Assembly (NCBI RefSeq): GCF_000170755.1
Contig: NZ_ABCK01000001.1
Location: forward strand, 124,001 to 188,000
Reading direction: 5' to 3'
From: Lentisphaera araneosa HTCC2155
Lineage (GTDB): Bacteria; Verrucomicrobiota; Lentisphaeria; Lentisphaerales; Lentisphaeraceae
Length of the DNA: 64,000 nucleotides
Shown: positions 9,084 to 17,953 of the stretch, one piece after another
Layout: each line of letters starts with the position of its first letter
Numbering within the stretch: the first letter of the stretch is position 1
Made by a program: the position numbers and the translations under genes
The notes under the pieces: model-generated
Database searches by the model: none
What the model saw: the letters and a program-made list of their open reading frames with translations, nothing else
Told to the model about the DNA's origin: nothing

Positions 9084-10115
9084 ATGAGTCAAAAAGTAAG
9101 TTTACAGGATGTGGCAAAAGTAGCTGGGGTTTCTGCCATGACAGTTTCACGAGTCATTAATAATCACCCACGCGTCTTACCCAAAACAGCCGAAAAAGTT
9201 CAAAAAGTCATTAAAGATTTAGGTTACACAGCAGTCCCCTCACTACGAAAAAGAGGAAGAAGAAGTCGAGCTCACACAGGAATTCATACAGGACAAATAG
9301 CTTTAGTACTTCTCGGCATGGAAGAGAGTTTTGCTAATAACCCAGTCATTGGTAAAACACTTCATGGTATTCGTAGTCATTTAGCATCAAACGATATATC
9401 AACTGTCTTAGTTCCTGTTCAAGATCAAAAGCAAATACCAGATATACTTGATAGACGAAGTATAGATGGAATGATTGTTACAGGTGAATTTCCTAAGGAC
9501 TCATTCAAAGAATATTTTGAGAACATGCCTTTAGTGTATGTCTATTGTTTGAGTAATGAGATAGAGATGTCCTATGATCAAATTATGCCTGATAATAAAA
9601 AAGTAGCGGAACTCGCCGCTAAAAATTTTCTAGCAAGTGGCGTAAAACATTGTGCTTTCTTTGATCCTTCGCCGAACCACCCTGAGTTTAATATTCGTGG
9701 CCAAGAGTTTTTGAAGTTGATTCAAGAAGCAGGTGGAAAAGTTGATATGTATTTGGACAAAGATTTATCAGCTGCCCCGGAATCAGCTGAACAAGATGTG
9801 GATCGCTTAAAGTTCAAGAAAATGATTGATCGGTTTTTATCAGATAAAAATAGGGCTAAAGCAGTCTTCTTACCTTCGGATTCAGTTACGGCAATTTTTT
9901 ACAGAGAATTAAGAAGTCAGGGCTATGACCCCAAAGACTATAAAATCATTTCTTGTAACCAAGAAAAACCCTACCTTGAAGGTCTCTATCCAAGGCCACA
10001 GTCAATTGATATCCAATCAAAAAAAATTGGTGTACGAGCAGCGGAGAGGTTGTTGGAGCGTTTGGGTGATAGTGAGTTAGGTACCGAAACTATTCTGGTT
10101 GACCCCAAGCTATAA
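9084..10115 (+). CDS. LacI/GalR-family transcriptional regulator, probable xylose regulator
   Basis: A DNA-binding sugar-responsive repressor or activator. The N-terminal LacI helix-turn-helix is clear (LQDVAKVAGVSAMTVSRVIN, residues about 6-25), followed by the hinge (KTAEKVQKVIKDLGY). A periplasmic-binding-protein-like effector domain fills the rest (IDGMIVTGEF, AVFLPSDSVTAIFYRELR, QSIDIQSKKIGVRAAERL). Length 343 is standard. It is divergent from xylAB, hence the inferred role in xylose control. Its stop is 2 bases from the stop of the convergent wzy-like gene. An Arg/Lys-rich stretch (RKRGRRSR) between hinge and core is longer than usual. The ligand is not shown by the sequence. Confidence 0.93.
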   Translation: MSQKVSLQDVAKVAGVSAMTVSRVINNHPRVLPKTAEKVQKVIKDLGYTAVPSLRKRGRRSRAHTGIHTGQIALVLLGMEESFANNPVIGKTLHGIRSHLASNDISTVLVPVQDQKQIPDILDRRSIDGMIVTGEFPKDSFKEYFENMPLVYVYCLSNEIEMSYDQIMPDNKKVAELAAKNFLASGVKHCAFFDPSPNHPEFNIRGQEFLKLIQEAGGKVDMYLDKDLSAAPESAEQDVDRLKFKKMIDRFLSDKNRAKAVFLPSDSVTAIFYRELRSQGYDPKDYKIISCNQEKPYLEGLYPRPQSIDIQSKKIGVRAAERLLERLGDSELGTETILVDPKL

Positions 10116-10117
10116 GT

Positions 10118-11947
10118 TTATATTTCTCTCACAGCAGAAATCTCGAAATCAATTGGGGCATGTTCTAGAGAACGGATTCTCTCATATTCTTCTGCGGTAA
10201 GTTGAAGGACATCCATAGCTTCAGATTTATGCTGGTGTTTTTCCTTGTCTGTGAGTAATTTATAGTAAAATCCATAGGCTTTTTGAGCGTCGTCGTCACG
10301 ACCAAGCTGATCTCTAATCATAAATAAAGTGTACCAACAATCTTTATTGATGGGGGCATAGTGAGCTGCTTTCCTGAAACATTTTTCTGCAAAATCCATA
10401 CGGAAGAAGTCTTCAGGTTCTTCTTCCAATACTTTTAAGCCTAGAAAATACCATTGATGCCAGACCACAGGAGATTTAGATATTCTTTTACTTAAATCAT
10501 CTGCGGATAATTGTGAACTCTCAATCACAGTATTTCTATTTTTTAGTTCATCTCCCAAATTAATCCAAATATAAACTGTACTTACTATAAGTATGACAGG
10601 AGTAAATAAAAAACATTTAGAAAGATATAATAATTTTTTAGAGTGATAGTGTTTTCTATAGATTTGACCTTTGTAAAGCATTAAGCCATAAAAAATGGCA
10701 ATATGAAAAGCATATATCGGGATGTGAAAACCGTAGTCGTAACTAGCGTGACAGATAAATACAATGAGGCCTGTAGAGCAGAAGGACGCTATGTACTTAC
10801 TAACTTTTTTCTTTCGTACGTTGTCTATTACTTTATTAAGGTAAATTCCATTTAAAAAGATAAGTAGAATAAAAAAGGGAATGCCAAATTCCTGTAAAAT
10901 GTGAAAATAAGTGTTTTCAGAATGGTGAAACACTCCATTACTATATATATGTCCAGTATATGATGGAGAGATATTGCGATAGGAACCTGGTCCAGTACCG
11001 ATGGGGAACTCTTTGACTATATTTGGTACTGTAGCAAAGAGTTTGTAACGTATATCTTGATTCAAATCTCTAGTATTTATTTCATCTTCGAGTTTCAAAG
11101 GTGTTAATGTAGAAAAAATTAGAACAATAAATAAAATAAAAAAAGTCTTTAAAGGTCCTGAATCTTTTCGTTTAAAAGTAAATAAATAAGATGTGACTAT
11201 GGAAATGACGCCTAATAAACAAGCTCCCATTGAAGACGATAACATTATCCCAAAAATTAAAAGAGCGCTTGTTATTAAAGAAAGAAGTAGATATTTGTAT
11301 TTTTTCCTTTCTAAACTTTTGAAGAAATGGCAAATCGGCAGGCCTAGTATAGCTGCACAATAAGCTCCAAAATGATTTGGGTTAACAAAAGATCCAAAAC
11401 TTTTACCTGTTTGACTATCCCATGCCCACCAAATAAAACCGCCTGTGTTTCTGATTTCTTGTTGATATAAAACGGCAAATACGTTAATGATGGTCATGCT
11501 AACAATTGCATAACTTAAATATAGTTTATGGCGATGTTTAAGGTTTGCGCAGAGGTAAACTATAGGGAAAAGGTTGGTGACAAGTATGAAAATGCTTAAA
11601 GAATTGTTGAGGTTAAGTGTATTTGAAAAATTATATTCTAGCATTTTGAAAAATGCTAACTGACTTCCTTCTGTCAAAAGGCTTTCAGTAGAATAATAGT
11701 ATATGGCCACTGCCTCGTTAAAATTGAAAAGAGGTAAGAAAAATAGACTTATTAAAATTAATGATAAACCAGAAGTAATAGCTAAAGGTAAATGACAAAG
11801 GCGTTTTTCTTTGAAGTTTATGTAATTATGGTATAAAGCTGTGGAATTCAAGGCAAAAGAACTAATAAATAAGCTCTCTATGATTAACCCACCGCCACAT
11901 AAATGAATCATCAAGAGTACTGCTATGATGACTGATAAAGAAATCAT
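10118..11947 (-). CDS. O-antigen ligase/polymerase family membrane protein with C-terminal TPR
   Basis: A polytopic inner-membrane protein of the Wzy/WaaL (Wzy_C) superfamily, which polymerises or ligates undecaprenyl-linked glycans on the periplasmic face. About ten to twelve hydrophobic segments span residues 1-460. The family motif GSFVNPNHFGAY is near residue 190, and a large periplasmic loop carries GTGPGSYRNISPSY and HSENTYFHILQEFG, typical of O-antigen ligases. Residues about 480-600 form a soluble tail with TPR-like helices (CFRKAAHYAPINKDCWYTLF). Its start overlaps the uppP stop by 4 bases (ATGA), so it is the last gene of a wzc-uppP-wzy operon. Whether it is a polymerase or a ligase cannot be decided from sequence. 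Confidence 0.85.
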   Translation of the reverse strand: MISLSVIIAVLLMIHLCGGGLIIESLFISSFALNSTALYHNYINFKEKRLCHLPLAITSGLSLILISLFFLPLFNFNEAVAIYYYSTESLLTEGSQLAFFKMLEYNFSNTLNLNNSLSIFILVTNLFPIVYLCANLKHRHKLYLSYAIVSMTIINVFAVLYQQEIRNTGGFIWWAWDSQTGKSFGSFVNPNHFGAYCAAILGLPICHFFKSLERKKYKYLLLSLITSALLIFGIMLSSSMGACLLGVISIVTSYLFTFKRKDSGPLKTFFILFIVLIFSTLTPLKLEDEINTRDLNQDIRYKLFATVPNIVKEFPIGTGPGSYRNISPSYTGHIYSNGVFHHSENTYFHILQEFGIPFFILLIFLNGIYLNKVIDNVRKKKVSKYIASFCSTGLIVFICHASYDYGFHIPIYAFHIAIFYGLMLYKGQIYRKHYHSKKLLYLSKCFLFTPVILIVSTVYIWINLGDELKNRNTVIESSQLSADDLSKRISKSPVVWHQWYFLGLKVLEEEPEDFFRMDFAEKCFRKAAHYAPINKDCWYTLFMIRDQLGRDDDAQKAYGFYYKLLTDKEKHQHKSEAMDVLQLTAEEYERIRSLEHAPIDFEISAVREI

Positions 11948-12771
11948 TTAGCGTGCAGTATTAAGCCTAGTATTGCAACAAAAAAACAGTAGTAAGCAAA
12001 AAGTTCCATTTTCTGCTTTCTTATGAGAGCCATTAAAAACTTTATAGCAAAGTAGCCAGAAATTGCGGCACTCATCATAGCAACCAAATAATTTATTATT
12101 TCAGTTTGTTTAATGTTCTCGCTTAATAAATCTTTGATTTCTAGAATAGTAATACCCGCAATAACTGGGATAGACATTAAAAAAGAAAATTTAGCTGCGA
12201 GTTCAGATTTGATACCTAAAGCCTCCGCAAGAGAGATAGTTGTGCCTGAACGAGAAATCCCGGGTAAGATAGCAAAGGCTTGCCCTATACCAATAAGTAG
12301 GCTGTCTTTACTTGTCATGAAATCTTTTTTAGGTCTTTTTTTAGACCATTTTAAAGAAAGAAGTATGAAACCTGTGATTATTAAACATGTAAAAACTACG
12401 TACAAGTTATGGTAGAATTTCTCTAAATAATCTTTGAAGAAAAGACCTATAATTAGTGCAGGGACCATTGAGATTAGTATATAAATATTTAAGGAGCGAT
12501 ATTGTTCTTTTTCTGTTTTATTAGGCATTTTTTTAGCCCAATGTTTTGGAAGGTTTGGTAACTCTTTCAATAGTAAGAGTATGTCTTTGTAGAAGCATGA
12601 GCATACTGCAAGTAGTGTGCCAAAATGCACAAAGACTTCTAAAGCAATTCCGTCTTTTTTAAGTCCTAGTATGTCACCAAAAATAACTAAATGACCTGAA
12701 CTTGAAACTGGAAGAAATTCTGTTAGACCTTGAACAAGGCCAATGATAAGCATATTGATAAAATCGTTCAT
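11944..12771 (-). CDS. uppP: Undecaprenyl-diphosphatase UppP/BacA
   Basis: Inner-membrane phosphatase that recycles undecaprenyl diphosphate to the monophosphate carrier used for peptidoglycan and surface glycans. Signatures: LVQGLTEFLPVSSSGHLV (residues 10-27), with the catalytic Glu and Ser, and PGISRSGTT near residue 172, with the essential Arg. About eight membrane helices; 275 residues, normal length. It lies between the wzc-like gene (15-base gap) and the O-antigen ligase-like gene (4-base overlap). That context suggests a carrier supply dedicated to the exopolysaccharide machinery rather than only a housekeeping copy. The family also gives bacitracin resistance. Confidence 0.96.
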   Translation of the reverse strand: MNDFINMLIIGLVQGLTEFLPVSSSGHLVIFGDILGLKKDGIALEVFVHFGTLLAVCSCFYKDILLLLKELPNLPKHWAKKMPNKTEKEQYRSLNIYILISMVPALIIGLFFKDYLEKFYHNLYVVFTCLIITGFILLSLKWSKKRPKKDFMTSKDSLLIGIGQAFAILPGISRSGTTISLAEALGIKSELAAKFSFLMSIPVIAGITILEIKDLLSENIKQTEIINYLVAMMSAAISGYFAIKFLMALIRKQKMELFAYYCFFVAILGLILHAK

Positions 12772-12786
12772 ATTTTGTTTTTGTTT

Positions 12787-14913
12787 TTAATATTCTTTTT
12801 TATAGTTATAGCCTTTATAGCCATACGTGTAACCGTAGCCATTGGGTGAGTGCACTGTTCCGGTGTATTTAGTATCTTGGCTTCTGAAACCATTGACAAC
12901 AAATCCTAATAGCTTTTCCTTAGGCAGTCGTTTTACAGTTGCAGAAACATTTGGTGCTAAAGTTTTTCCTGCGCGAACAACAATGACAGTTGAGTCGGCT
13001 ACTTCAGCAAGATGAACTGTATCGATAACGCGAATAGCGGGAGCTGAATCAATAATAATTAGGTCATATTTGTTTTTTAACTCAGAGAAGAGTTCTTTGA
13101 TTTTTTTACCATCAATAAGCTCAGTAACATATTCATCCGATGTGCCTGCGGGTAAGTAATCCAAATCACCTACAGGTTTTTTGATAATATATTTTTCAAT
13201 ATTCATAGTGTCATTTTTTAAGTAATCCATTAAGCCTTCTTTAGATTTATTGGGGAATATTTTTCTAAGTGTTACACGTCTAAAATCACCATCTATTAAT
13301 AGTACTTTCTTGTCAGTCCAAGAACTGCATAATGCGGTGTTTAATGAAGTGCAAGTTTTACCTTCGCTTGGACCGGAGGAAGTAAATAGAACTATTTTTC
13401 CATCCATATTTTTATCCATGAACAAACGTAAACTTCGATATGATTCAGCCAATACGGAACTTTTAGAAATTTCATTTAAAAAGAAAGGATTTTGCTTTGC
13501 GAACTTAGCAGGGAAGTGAGGGATTGTTGCAAGGCAAGGTAGGTGGTTTTCACGAGAAATGCGAGAGAAATTATATCGTTTTATTTTTAAGAAGAAGTTA
13601 AATAATATTAAGGCTGAACTGATTCCAAAACAAACAACAAATCCTTTAATTATATATTTAGATTGTTGGGGTGAAACTGGACCATCATATAGAAAAGGCT
13701 CTCGTAGCATGCGTGTAAAATATTTATCTCCGCCACTACTAGATATAGAAACTAAGGTTTCGTGTAAACTAGCTCTTAAATCATTTAGTCTTTGTTGTTT
13801 ATTAACAAAACCTTCCAGGGTTGAAATGACATTAGCATTTTGCCCAAAAGTATCCTCTATTCGGTCAGCACGTAATAGATAATTTCTGTTTTGAGCCTCT
13901 AGTGTTTTTACTTTTCCTCTAAGTCCACTTAGTATGTTTTTTCTAAATACTTCTTGTTCAACTTCAATGATCTCCAATTCATCAGTAACAGCTATAACTT
14001 TTGGGTGAGACAATTTATATTTCTTTAACATGATTTTAAGTTGAGCTTCAATTCTGAATCTTGATAATTTATGGTCCTTCCATTGTTGAATATCTTGCTC
14101 GAGTCCTGTTTGCCCTATTGATAGACGGTTGTTGCCGTGTCCTACTATTTCTATTATCTGGTCAAACACTTCAGATGCTAGCGACGTTTCTTTGTCTAAT
14201 CTTATAAGTTCAGGTTTTAGAATATCTAGTATGAATTGATTTTTATTGGCTTTTTCAAGTAAGTTAGAGATATATTTTTGATCAAATTCAGTTTTTGTTG
14301 AAACAAAAACAAAATTATGACGAGTTTTAAATTCAATAATTTCTTTTTCAACATCATCAATTTGTTTATCCAATGATTGAATTTTTTGTTCTAGCTGTTC
14401 TCTGCTTGCTTCAACCTCGCCACTGTTGGTGTTCACCCTAAGGTTTTCATATGCAGGAATCAATTGTTTGAGGTATTCAAGAGAAGCTTCTTTATTATGG
14501 GAATCTACAGATATATCTATTAAATCATACTGAGCACCTTTCACTGGGTTTAGATTTAGTTGGAATGATGTTAAGTTAATTTGTTTAAGTTTAGGGAATT
14601 TTTCCAATACAGAGTTTCTAATTGGGGTATTTAGTTTTGAGCTTCTAAGCATAAGCATATGCTTTTCCATCGGGTCCTCTTCCCAATAGTCATCTTTGAT
14701 TCTTTCTGCAACTTGAATAGCTTGATTTTCAAAGATTTCGAAACGACATTCAGCGCGGTATTTCTTGGGTAAAGTCATACTATATGCCATCATGGCACCA
14801 GCGCCGATTAGGGATATAGGACTTATTATCCACCAATAATGAAGTAGAACTTTTAGATATTGAAGGAATTCAATATCCTGAGAAAATTCATTTTCATTAA
14901 TTTGTTGATTCAT
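12787..14913 (-). CDS. Wzc-like polysaccharide co-polymerase / BY-kinase
   Basis: Inner-membrane tyrosine autokinase that controls chain length and export of capsule or exopolysaccharide. The N-terminal Wzz domain has a first membrane helix near residues 30-50 (WWIISPISLIGAGAMMAYS). A long coiled-coil periplasmic region follows to about 400, then a second helix near 425 (YIIKGFVVCFGISSALILF). The cytoplasmic kinase has Walker A SSGPSEGKTCTS near 513, Walker A' VLLIDGDFRR near 540 and Walker B LIIIDSAPAI near 625. The last 25 residues hold eight tyrosines (YGYTYGYKGYNYKKEY), the autophosphorylation cluster. GGGAG is well placed before the ATG. It heads the operon with uppP and a Wzy/ligase gene; no glycosyltransferases or Wza are adjacent. 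Confidence 0.93.
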   Translation of the reverse strand: MNQQINENEFSQDIEFLQYLKVLLHYWWIISPISLIGAGAMMAYSMTLPKKYRAECRFEIFENQAIQVAERIKDDYWEEDPMEKHMLMLRSSKLNTPIRNSVLEKFPKLKQINLTSFQLNLNPVKGAQYDLIDISVDSHNKEASLEYLKQLIPAYENLRVNTNSGEVEASREQLEQKIQSLDKQIDDVEKEIIEFKTRHNFVFVSTKTEFDQKYISNLLEKANKNQFILDILKPELIRLDKETSLASEVFDQIIEIVGHGNNRLSIGQTGLEQDIQQWKDHKLSRFRIEAQLKIMLKKYKLSHPKVIAVTDELEIIEVEQEVFRKNILSGLRGKVKTLEAQNRNYLLRADRIEDTFGQNANVISTLEGFVNKQQRLNDLRASLHETLVSISSSGGDKYFTRMLREPFLYDGPVSPQQSKYIIKGFVVCFGISSALILFNFFLKIKRYNFSRISRENHLPCLATIPHFPAKFAKQNPFFLNEISKSSVLAESYRSLRLFMDKNMDGKIVLFTSSGPSEGKTCTSLNTALCSSWTDKKVLLIDGDFRRVTLRKIFPNKSKEGLMDYLKNDTMNIEKYIIKKPVGDLDYLPAGTSDEYVTELIDGKKIKELFSELKNKYDLIIIDSAPAIRVIDTVHLAEVADSTVIVVRAGKTLAPNVSATVKRLPKEKLLGFVVNGFRSQDTKYTGTVHSPNGYGYTYGYKGYNYKKEY

Positions 14914-14947
14914 ATTGGCTCTCCCACAATGAAATAGAGCTCATAAT

Positions 14948-14966
14948 TAATACACACAGTGTATTA
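14948..14966. promoter_or_regulatory. Palindrome upstream of the wzc-like gene, candidate operator
   Basis: Perfect inverted repeat TAATACAC-aca-GTGTATTA (8-bp arms, 3-base spacer), 35 bases upstream of the wzc-like start codon. The position and size suit a dimeric repressor site controlling the exopolysaccharide operon. No regulator gene is adjacent. The rest of the 14914-15201 gap is AT-rich and shows nothing else that I can support. Confidence 0.4.
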
Positions 14967-15201
14967 TTAGTACCCTCAGATTACACGATAAGCATAATGT
15001 AATGCTGTAAATGTTAATTACTGAATATTAAATCACTAAAAGTCTTAATTTTATTGAAAAAAATTTATTCTAGTTGAGTGGCAGAACGAAGATTTTTTAA
15101 CATATATGATTAATTATTTGTCATGAGTATAAAATCTCTTTAAGCTTGACTTTTTAATCATAGCTGAAATCTTCAGAAAAATTTAATTAAGGAATCAATT
15201 G

Positions 15202-15855
15202 ATGAGTGAAATAGAAGTTTTCTATGATATTATTTCTCCCTATTCATTTTTAGCATTGGAGCTCCTAGATAGATCGAGTTTAAAGGATGAACATGATGTC
15301 ATTTTAACTCCCGTCGCTTTAGGGTCAATTTTACAAATGACAGGCAATCCTGGCCCTGCAGGAGTGGAAGCAAAAAGAGGAGAAGCTTTACGCGATTGCT
15401 GTATGCAGGCTCAAAGGCAGGGCGTTCAATTACTTGGGCCACCAGCACATCCATTTAATACTTTACCCGCATTGCGATTTATCACTTGTATTGAAGACCA
15501 AGCAGAAAGGTATGAAGTAGCGATTAAATTGAATCGCGCTTGTTGGTCTGAAGGAAAAGATATTAGTACAGATGAAGGGATCGAAGCCGTTCTCTGTGAA
15601 TTGGGGCTTATGAAAGATGAATGGAAGGATGTTTATAATTTTATCAAAGAGAATAAAGGAAGGCCGTTACTCAAGCAGGCAACGAGTCGTGCTCTAGAAC
15701 TCAAGGTTTTCGGTGTACCTACTTTTCGAATTGATGATGAAATGAATATTTGGGGATCAGATAGATTTGAATTGATTGAAGATTATATCAAGCGACCTGA
15801 TTTTTATAGCTTTGAAGCGTATGAAAGAATGTTAAATATTAACTCGGGAATGTAA
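15202..15855 (+). CDS. HCCA isomerase / DsbA-family thioredoxin-fold protein
   Basis: A cytoplasmic thioredoxin-fold protein related to 2-hydroxychromene-2-carboxylate isomerase and kappa-class glutathione transferases. The N-terminal FYDIISPYSFLALE carries the serine that binds glutathione in HCCA isomerases. An all-helical insert follows, then the cis-Pro region VFGVPTFRIDDEMNIWGSDRFELI, closely matching the family end motif. No C-x-x-C pair is present at the active site, which argues against a DsbA oxidase. I chose the ATG at 15202, with AAGGA 8 bases upstream, over the TTG one codon earlier. It opens a co-directional run that reaches the ebo genes. Substrate is unknown; a role in degradation of aromatic compounds or conjugation to glutathione is only inferred. 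Confidence 0.85.
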   Translation: MSEIEVFYDIISPYSFLALELLDRSSLKDEHDVILTPVALGSILQMTGNPGPAGVEAKRGEALRDCCMQAQRQGVQLLGPPAHPFNTLPALRFITCIEDQAERYEVAIKLNRACWSEGKDISTDEGIEAVLCELGLMKDEWKDVYNFIKENKGRPLLKQATSRALELKVFGVPTFRIDDEMNIWGSDRFELIEDYIKRPDFYSFEAYERMLNINSGM

Positions 15856-15859
15856 GGTC

Positions 15860-16405
15860 ATGGATTACGAAGATTGCGCTCTCTATATATATGCGCAGGA
15901 CAGCAACTGGGTGCCAGAAGCTAAGCTGATGAACTTTTTGTTGACGATGAATGAGGCCTACGATTATGCCGGCAACAAAGAGGCGGTGTTTTATAATGGA
16001 TTACTCAAAAGCGATGATGATACCTATATGGATTTTGAGGTCGAAGAAAAGCAATTAAGAGAATTATTAGCCTTGTATAAACACTCAAATGTGGGTTTGT
16101 TAGACTGGTTAGGTGATGAGTTGTTAAAGTCTGTTGCGGATGATTTTGACGATGTGGCTCATCAAGAGGGACTGAGTATTGATGGTATCTCATACTTATT
16201 AGGTGAGCACGAGATTCTCAATATTGAGAATAAAAGAATTGTAAAAACAGGTTTTTCCTTTTCTTTTTACTGTCCTAATGCTCCCCAAGGAGATCTTGCA
16301 CGACTGAATAAAGCTTTGAGAAGCGACGATGAATTCATGGCTCATTTCAGCCAACTTCAGGATATCATTGCTACGGAATGTAATTTTGTTATCGGACCTG
16401 CTTAG
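15860..16405 (+). CDS. Hypothetical acidic protein (181 aa)
   Basis: I do not recognise this family. It is an acidic soluble protein rich in Asp/Glu (LKSDDDTYMDFEVEE, DDFDDVAHQEG), with no signal peptide or membrane helix. It begins 4 bases after the HCCA-isomerase-like stop, and its own stop abuts the TTG start of the PHP gene, so it is translationally coupled on both sides. The AAGG before its ATG is unusually close (2 bases). Tight packing in the operon supports a real gene. It has two central cysteine-poor helices and a late FSFYCPNAPQGD turn. Confidence 0.65.
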   Translation: MDYEDCALYIYAQDSNWVPEAKLMNFLLTMNEAYDYAGNKEAVFYNGLLKSDDDTYMDFEVEEKQLRELLALYKHSNVGLLDWLGDELLKSVADDFDDVAHQEGLSIDGISYLLGEHEILNIENKRIVKTGFSFSFYCPNAPQGDLARLNKALRSDDEFMAHFSQLQDIIATECNFVIGPA

Positions 16406-17254
16406 TTGAATTTAAAACAACCAGTAGATTTACATTGCCATTCAAATATCTCGGATGGCAAATTGACGCCAGTTGAGCTTACAGAGTTAATGAGTCAGCA
16501 GGGAGTTAAATTATTTTCTTTAACAGATCATGATACGACAGCCGGTTGCAAAGAAGCGGCTGATCATGCAAAGAAATTAGGTCTGCAATTTATACCTGGT
16601 GTTGAGGTTTCGAGTGATTTTAATGACAAATCGCTTCATATACTTGGCCTAGATATAGATTTAGATAACGAAGATCTCCAGTCTTTTTTAGATAACAATC
16701 GTCGATTAAGGCGCGATAGAGTTGAGAAGATTTTAAGTCGCTTGGAACATTTCAACATCAATATACGCGAAGAGTTAGGCGAATTTAGTGACGGTCAATC
16801 ACCCGGAAGAACTCACTTTGCTGAAGCACTTGTAAGCAAAGGATATGCTGAGGATAAAGGAGAAGCTTTTCGTCGTTATTTACTCAAGGGTGGTGCGGCA
16901 TATGTAAAGTGTCCTTGGCCAGGAATTCAAAAGACTATAGAGACCATTCATAAAGCAAACGGTAAAGCGGTCTTGGCTCATCCAGGACGCTACGGTTATT
17001 CATTGCCTGGCTTGCGAGGCTTATTTCGTCAATTTCGCGATGCAGGGGGTGATGGAGCTGAAGTTTCGAGTGGACCGCAGGCTTTAGGAGTCGTGCAACG
17101 CTTATCTCAGCTTTGTTCAAAATTTGGTCTTATGGTTTCTGGTGGTTCAGATTTTCACGATCCGTCATCTAAATGGGTAAAGGCAGGGGAGTACCAGCAA
17201 ATCCCCAAGAGATTAACGCGCATTTGGGATGAGATGGAGTGGTTAGTTGAATAA
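16406..17254 (+). CDS. PHP-domain metal-dependent phosphoesterase (YciV/RNase AM-like)
   Basis: A cytoplasmic metal-dependent phosphoesterase of the PHP superfamily. All the metal-binding motifs are visible: DLHCHSNISDG (residues about 8-18), LTDHDTTAG, PGVEVS, LAHPGRYG and GGSDFHDP. The layout (a PHP barrel with a helical insert carrying GRTHFAEALV) matches E. coli YciV (RNase AM, formerly TrpH), which removes nucleotides from 5' ends of RNA and acts on 3',5'-bisphosphonucleotides. The start is a TTG directly after the TAG of the previous gene. Its stop overlaps the next gene's TTG start by 8 bases. Length 282 is typical. Neighbourhood with a pseudouridine synthase would fit an RNA-related role, but that is weak. 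Confidence 0.9.
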   Translation: MNLKQPVDLHCHSNISDGKLTPVELTELMSQQGVKLFSLTDHDTTAGCKEAADHAKKLGLQFIPGVEVSSDFNDKSLHILGLDIDLDNEDLQSFLDNNRRLRRDRVEKILSRLEHFNINIREELGEFSDGQSPGRTHFAEALVSKGYAEDKGEAFRRYLLKGGAAYVKCPWPGIQKTIETIHKANGKAVLAHPGRYGYSLPGLRGLFRQFRDAGGDGAEVSSGPQALGVVQRLSQLCSKFGLMVSGGSDFHDPSSKWVKAGEYQQIPKRLTRIWDEMEWLVE

Positions 17255-17942
17255 TCTTCCCGAAGTGATTGAAGAATTTGAAGACTTTATACTCGTCAAT
17301 AAAAAGCCTGGAGAAAATTTCCATAGTGAATCTGGAGAAGAGGGGCTCTTTCATCAACTTAAGGAACATTATGGGGAACTTTACCCAGTTCATCGCTTAG
17401 ATAAAGTAACCAGTGGCTTATTGTTGATGGCTAGAAATCTGCAAAGCTGTCAAGAATTAAATCAATTATTCGAAGCCCAAAAAATAGAAAAGTTTTACCT
17501 AGCGATATCCGATAGGAAGCCCAAAAAAAAGCAAGGATGGGTCATTGGGGATATGGAGAAATCTCGGCGCGGAGGTTGGAAGCTTTGCGAGTCTCGCAAG
17601 AACCCAGCAGTGACGCAATTCTTTAGTTACTCAATAGGGCAAGGGAAAAGAGTCTATCTACTTAGACCAAGGACAGGCAAAACACATCAATTAAGAGTGG
17701 CGATGAAAGCGATAGGTGCACCCATATGTGGCGACCCTAATTATTATCCAGGCCTGATTAAAGGTCATGAAGAAAGGTGTTACTTACATGCCTACGTAAT
17801 TCGGTTCACCCTAAAGGAACGCGAGTATCAATTTACACTAAAACCTCATATGGGAACATATTTTTCCGATGAAACTTTTTTAAAAGTTTTAGAGGAGCAG
17901 TATCTTAAGCCATGGGATTTGAATTGGCCTGTAAAGAAATAA
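17247..17942 (+). CDS. RluA-family pseudouridine synthase
   Basis: Isomerises uridine to pseudouridine in rRNA or tRNA. The catalytic motif HRLDKVTSGLLLMA lies near residue 48, with the nucleophilic Asp in HRLD. LRPRTGKTHQLRVAMKAIG and PICGDPNYY are standard RluA-family elements. No S4 domain precedes the catalytic domain, and the protein is short (231 residues), like the small RluA/TruC branch. The start is a TTG overlapping the PHP stop by 8 bases, so translation is probably coupled. The target base cannot be assigned from sequence. Confidence 0.92.
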   Translation: MNNLPEVIEEFEDFILVNKKPGENFHSESGEEGLFHQLKEHYGELYPVHRLDKVTSGLLLMARNLQSCQELNQLFEAQKIEKFYLAISDRKPKKKQGWVIGDMEKSRRGGWKLCESRKNPAVTQFFSYSIGQGKRVYLLRPRTGKTHQLRVAMKAIGAPICGDPNYYPGLIKGHEERCYLHAYVIRFTLKEREYQFTLKPHMGTYFSDETFLKVLEEQYLKPWDLNWPVKK

Positions 17943-17953
17943 GAGAGAGTTGG

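Noticed and set aside
15202-15855. DsbA thiol-disulfide oxidoreductase
   Set aside because: No C-x-x-C active site and no signal peptide; the Ser-containing SPYSF motif points to the HCCA isomerase branch.
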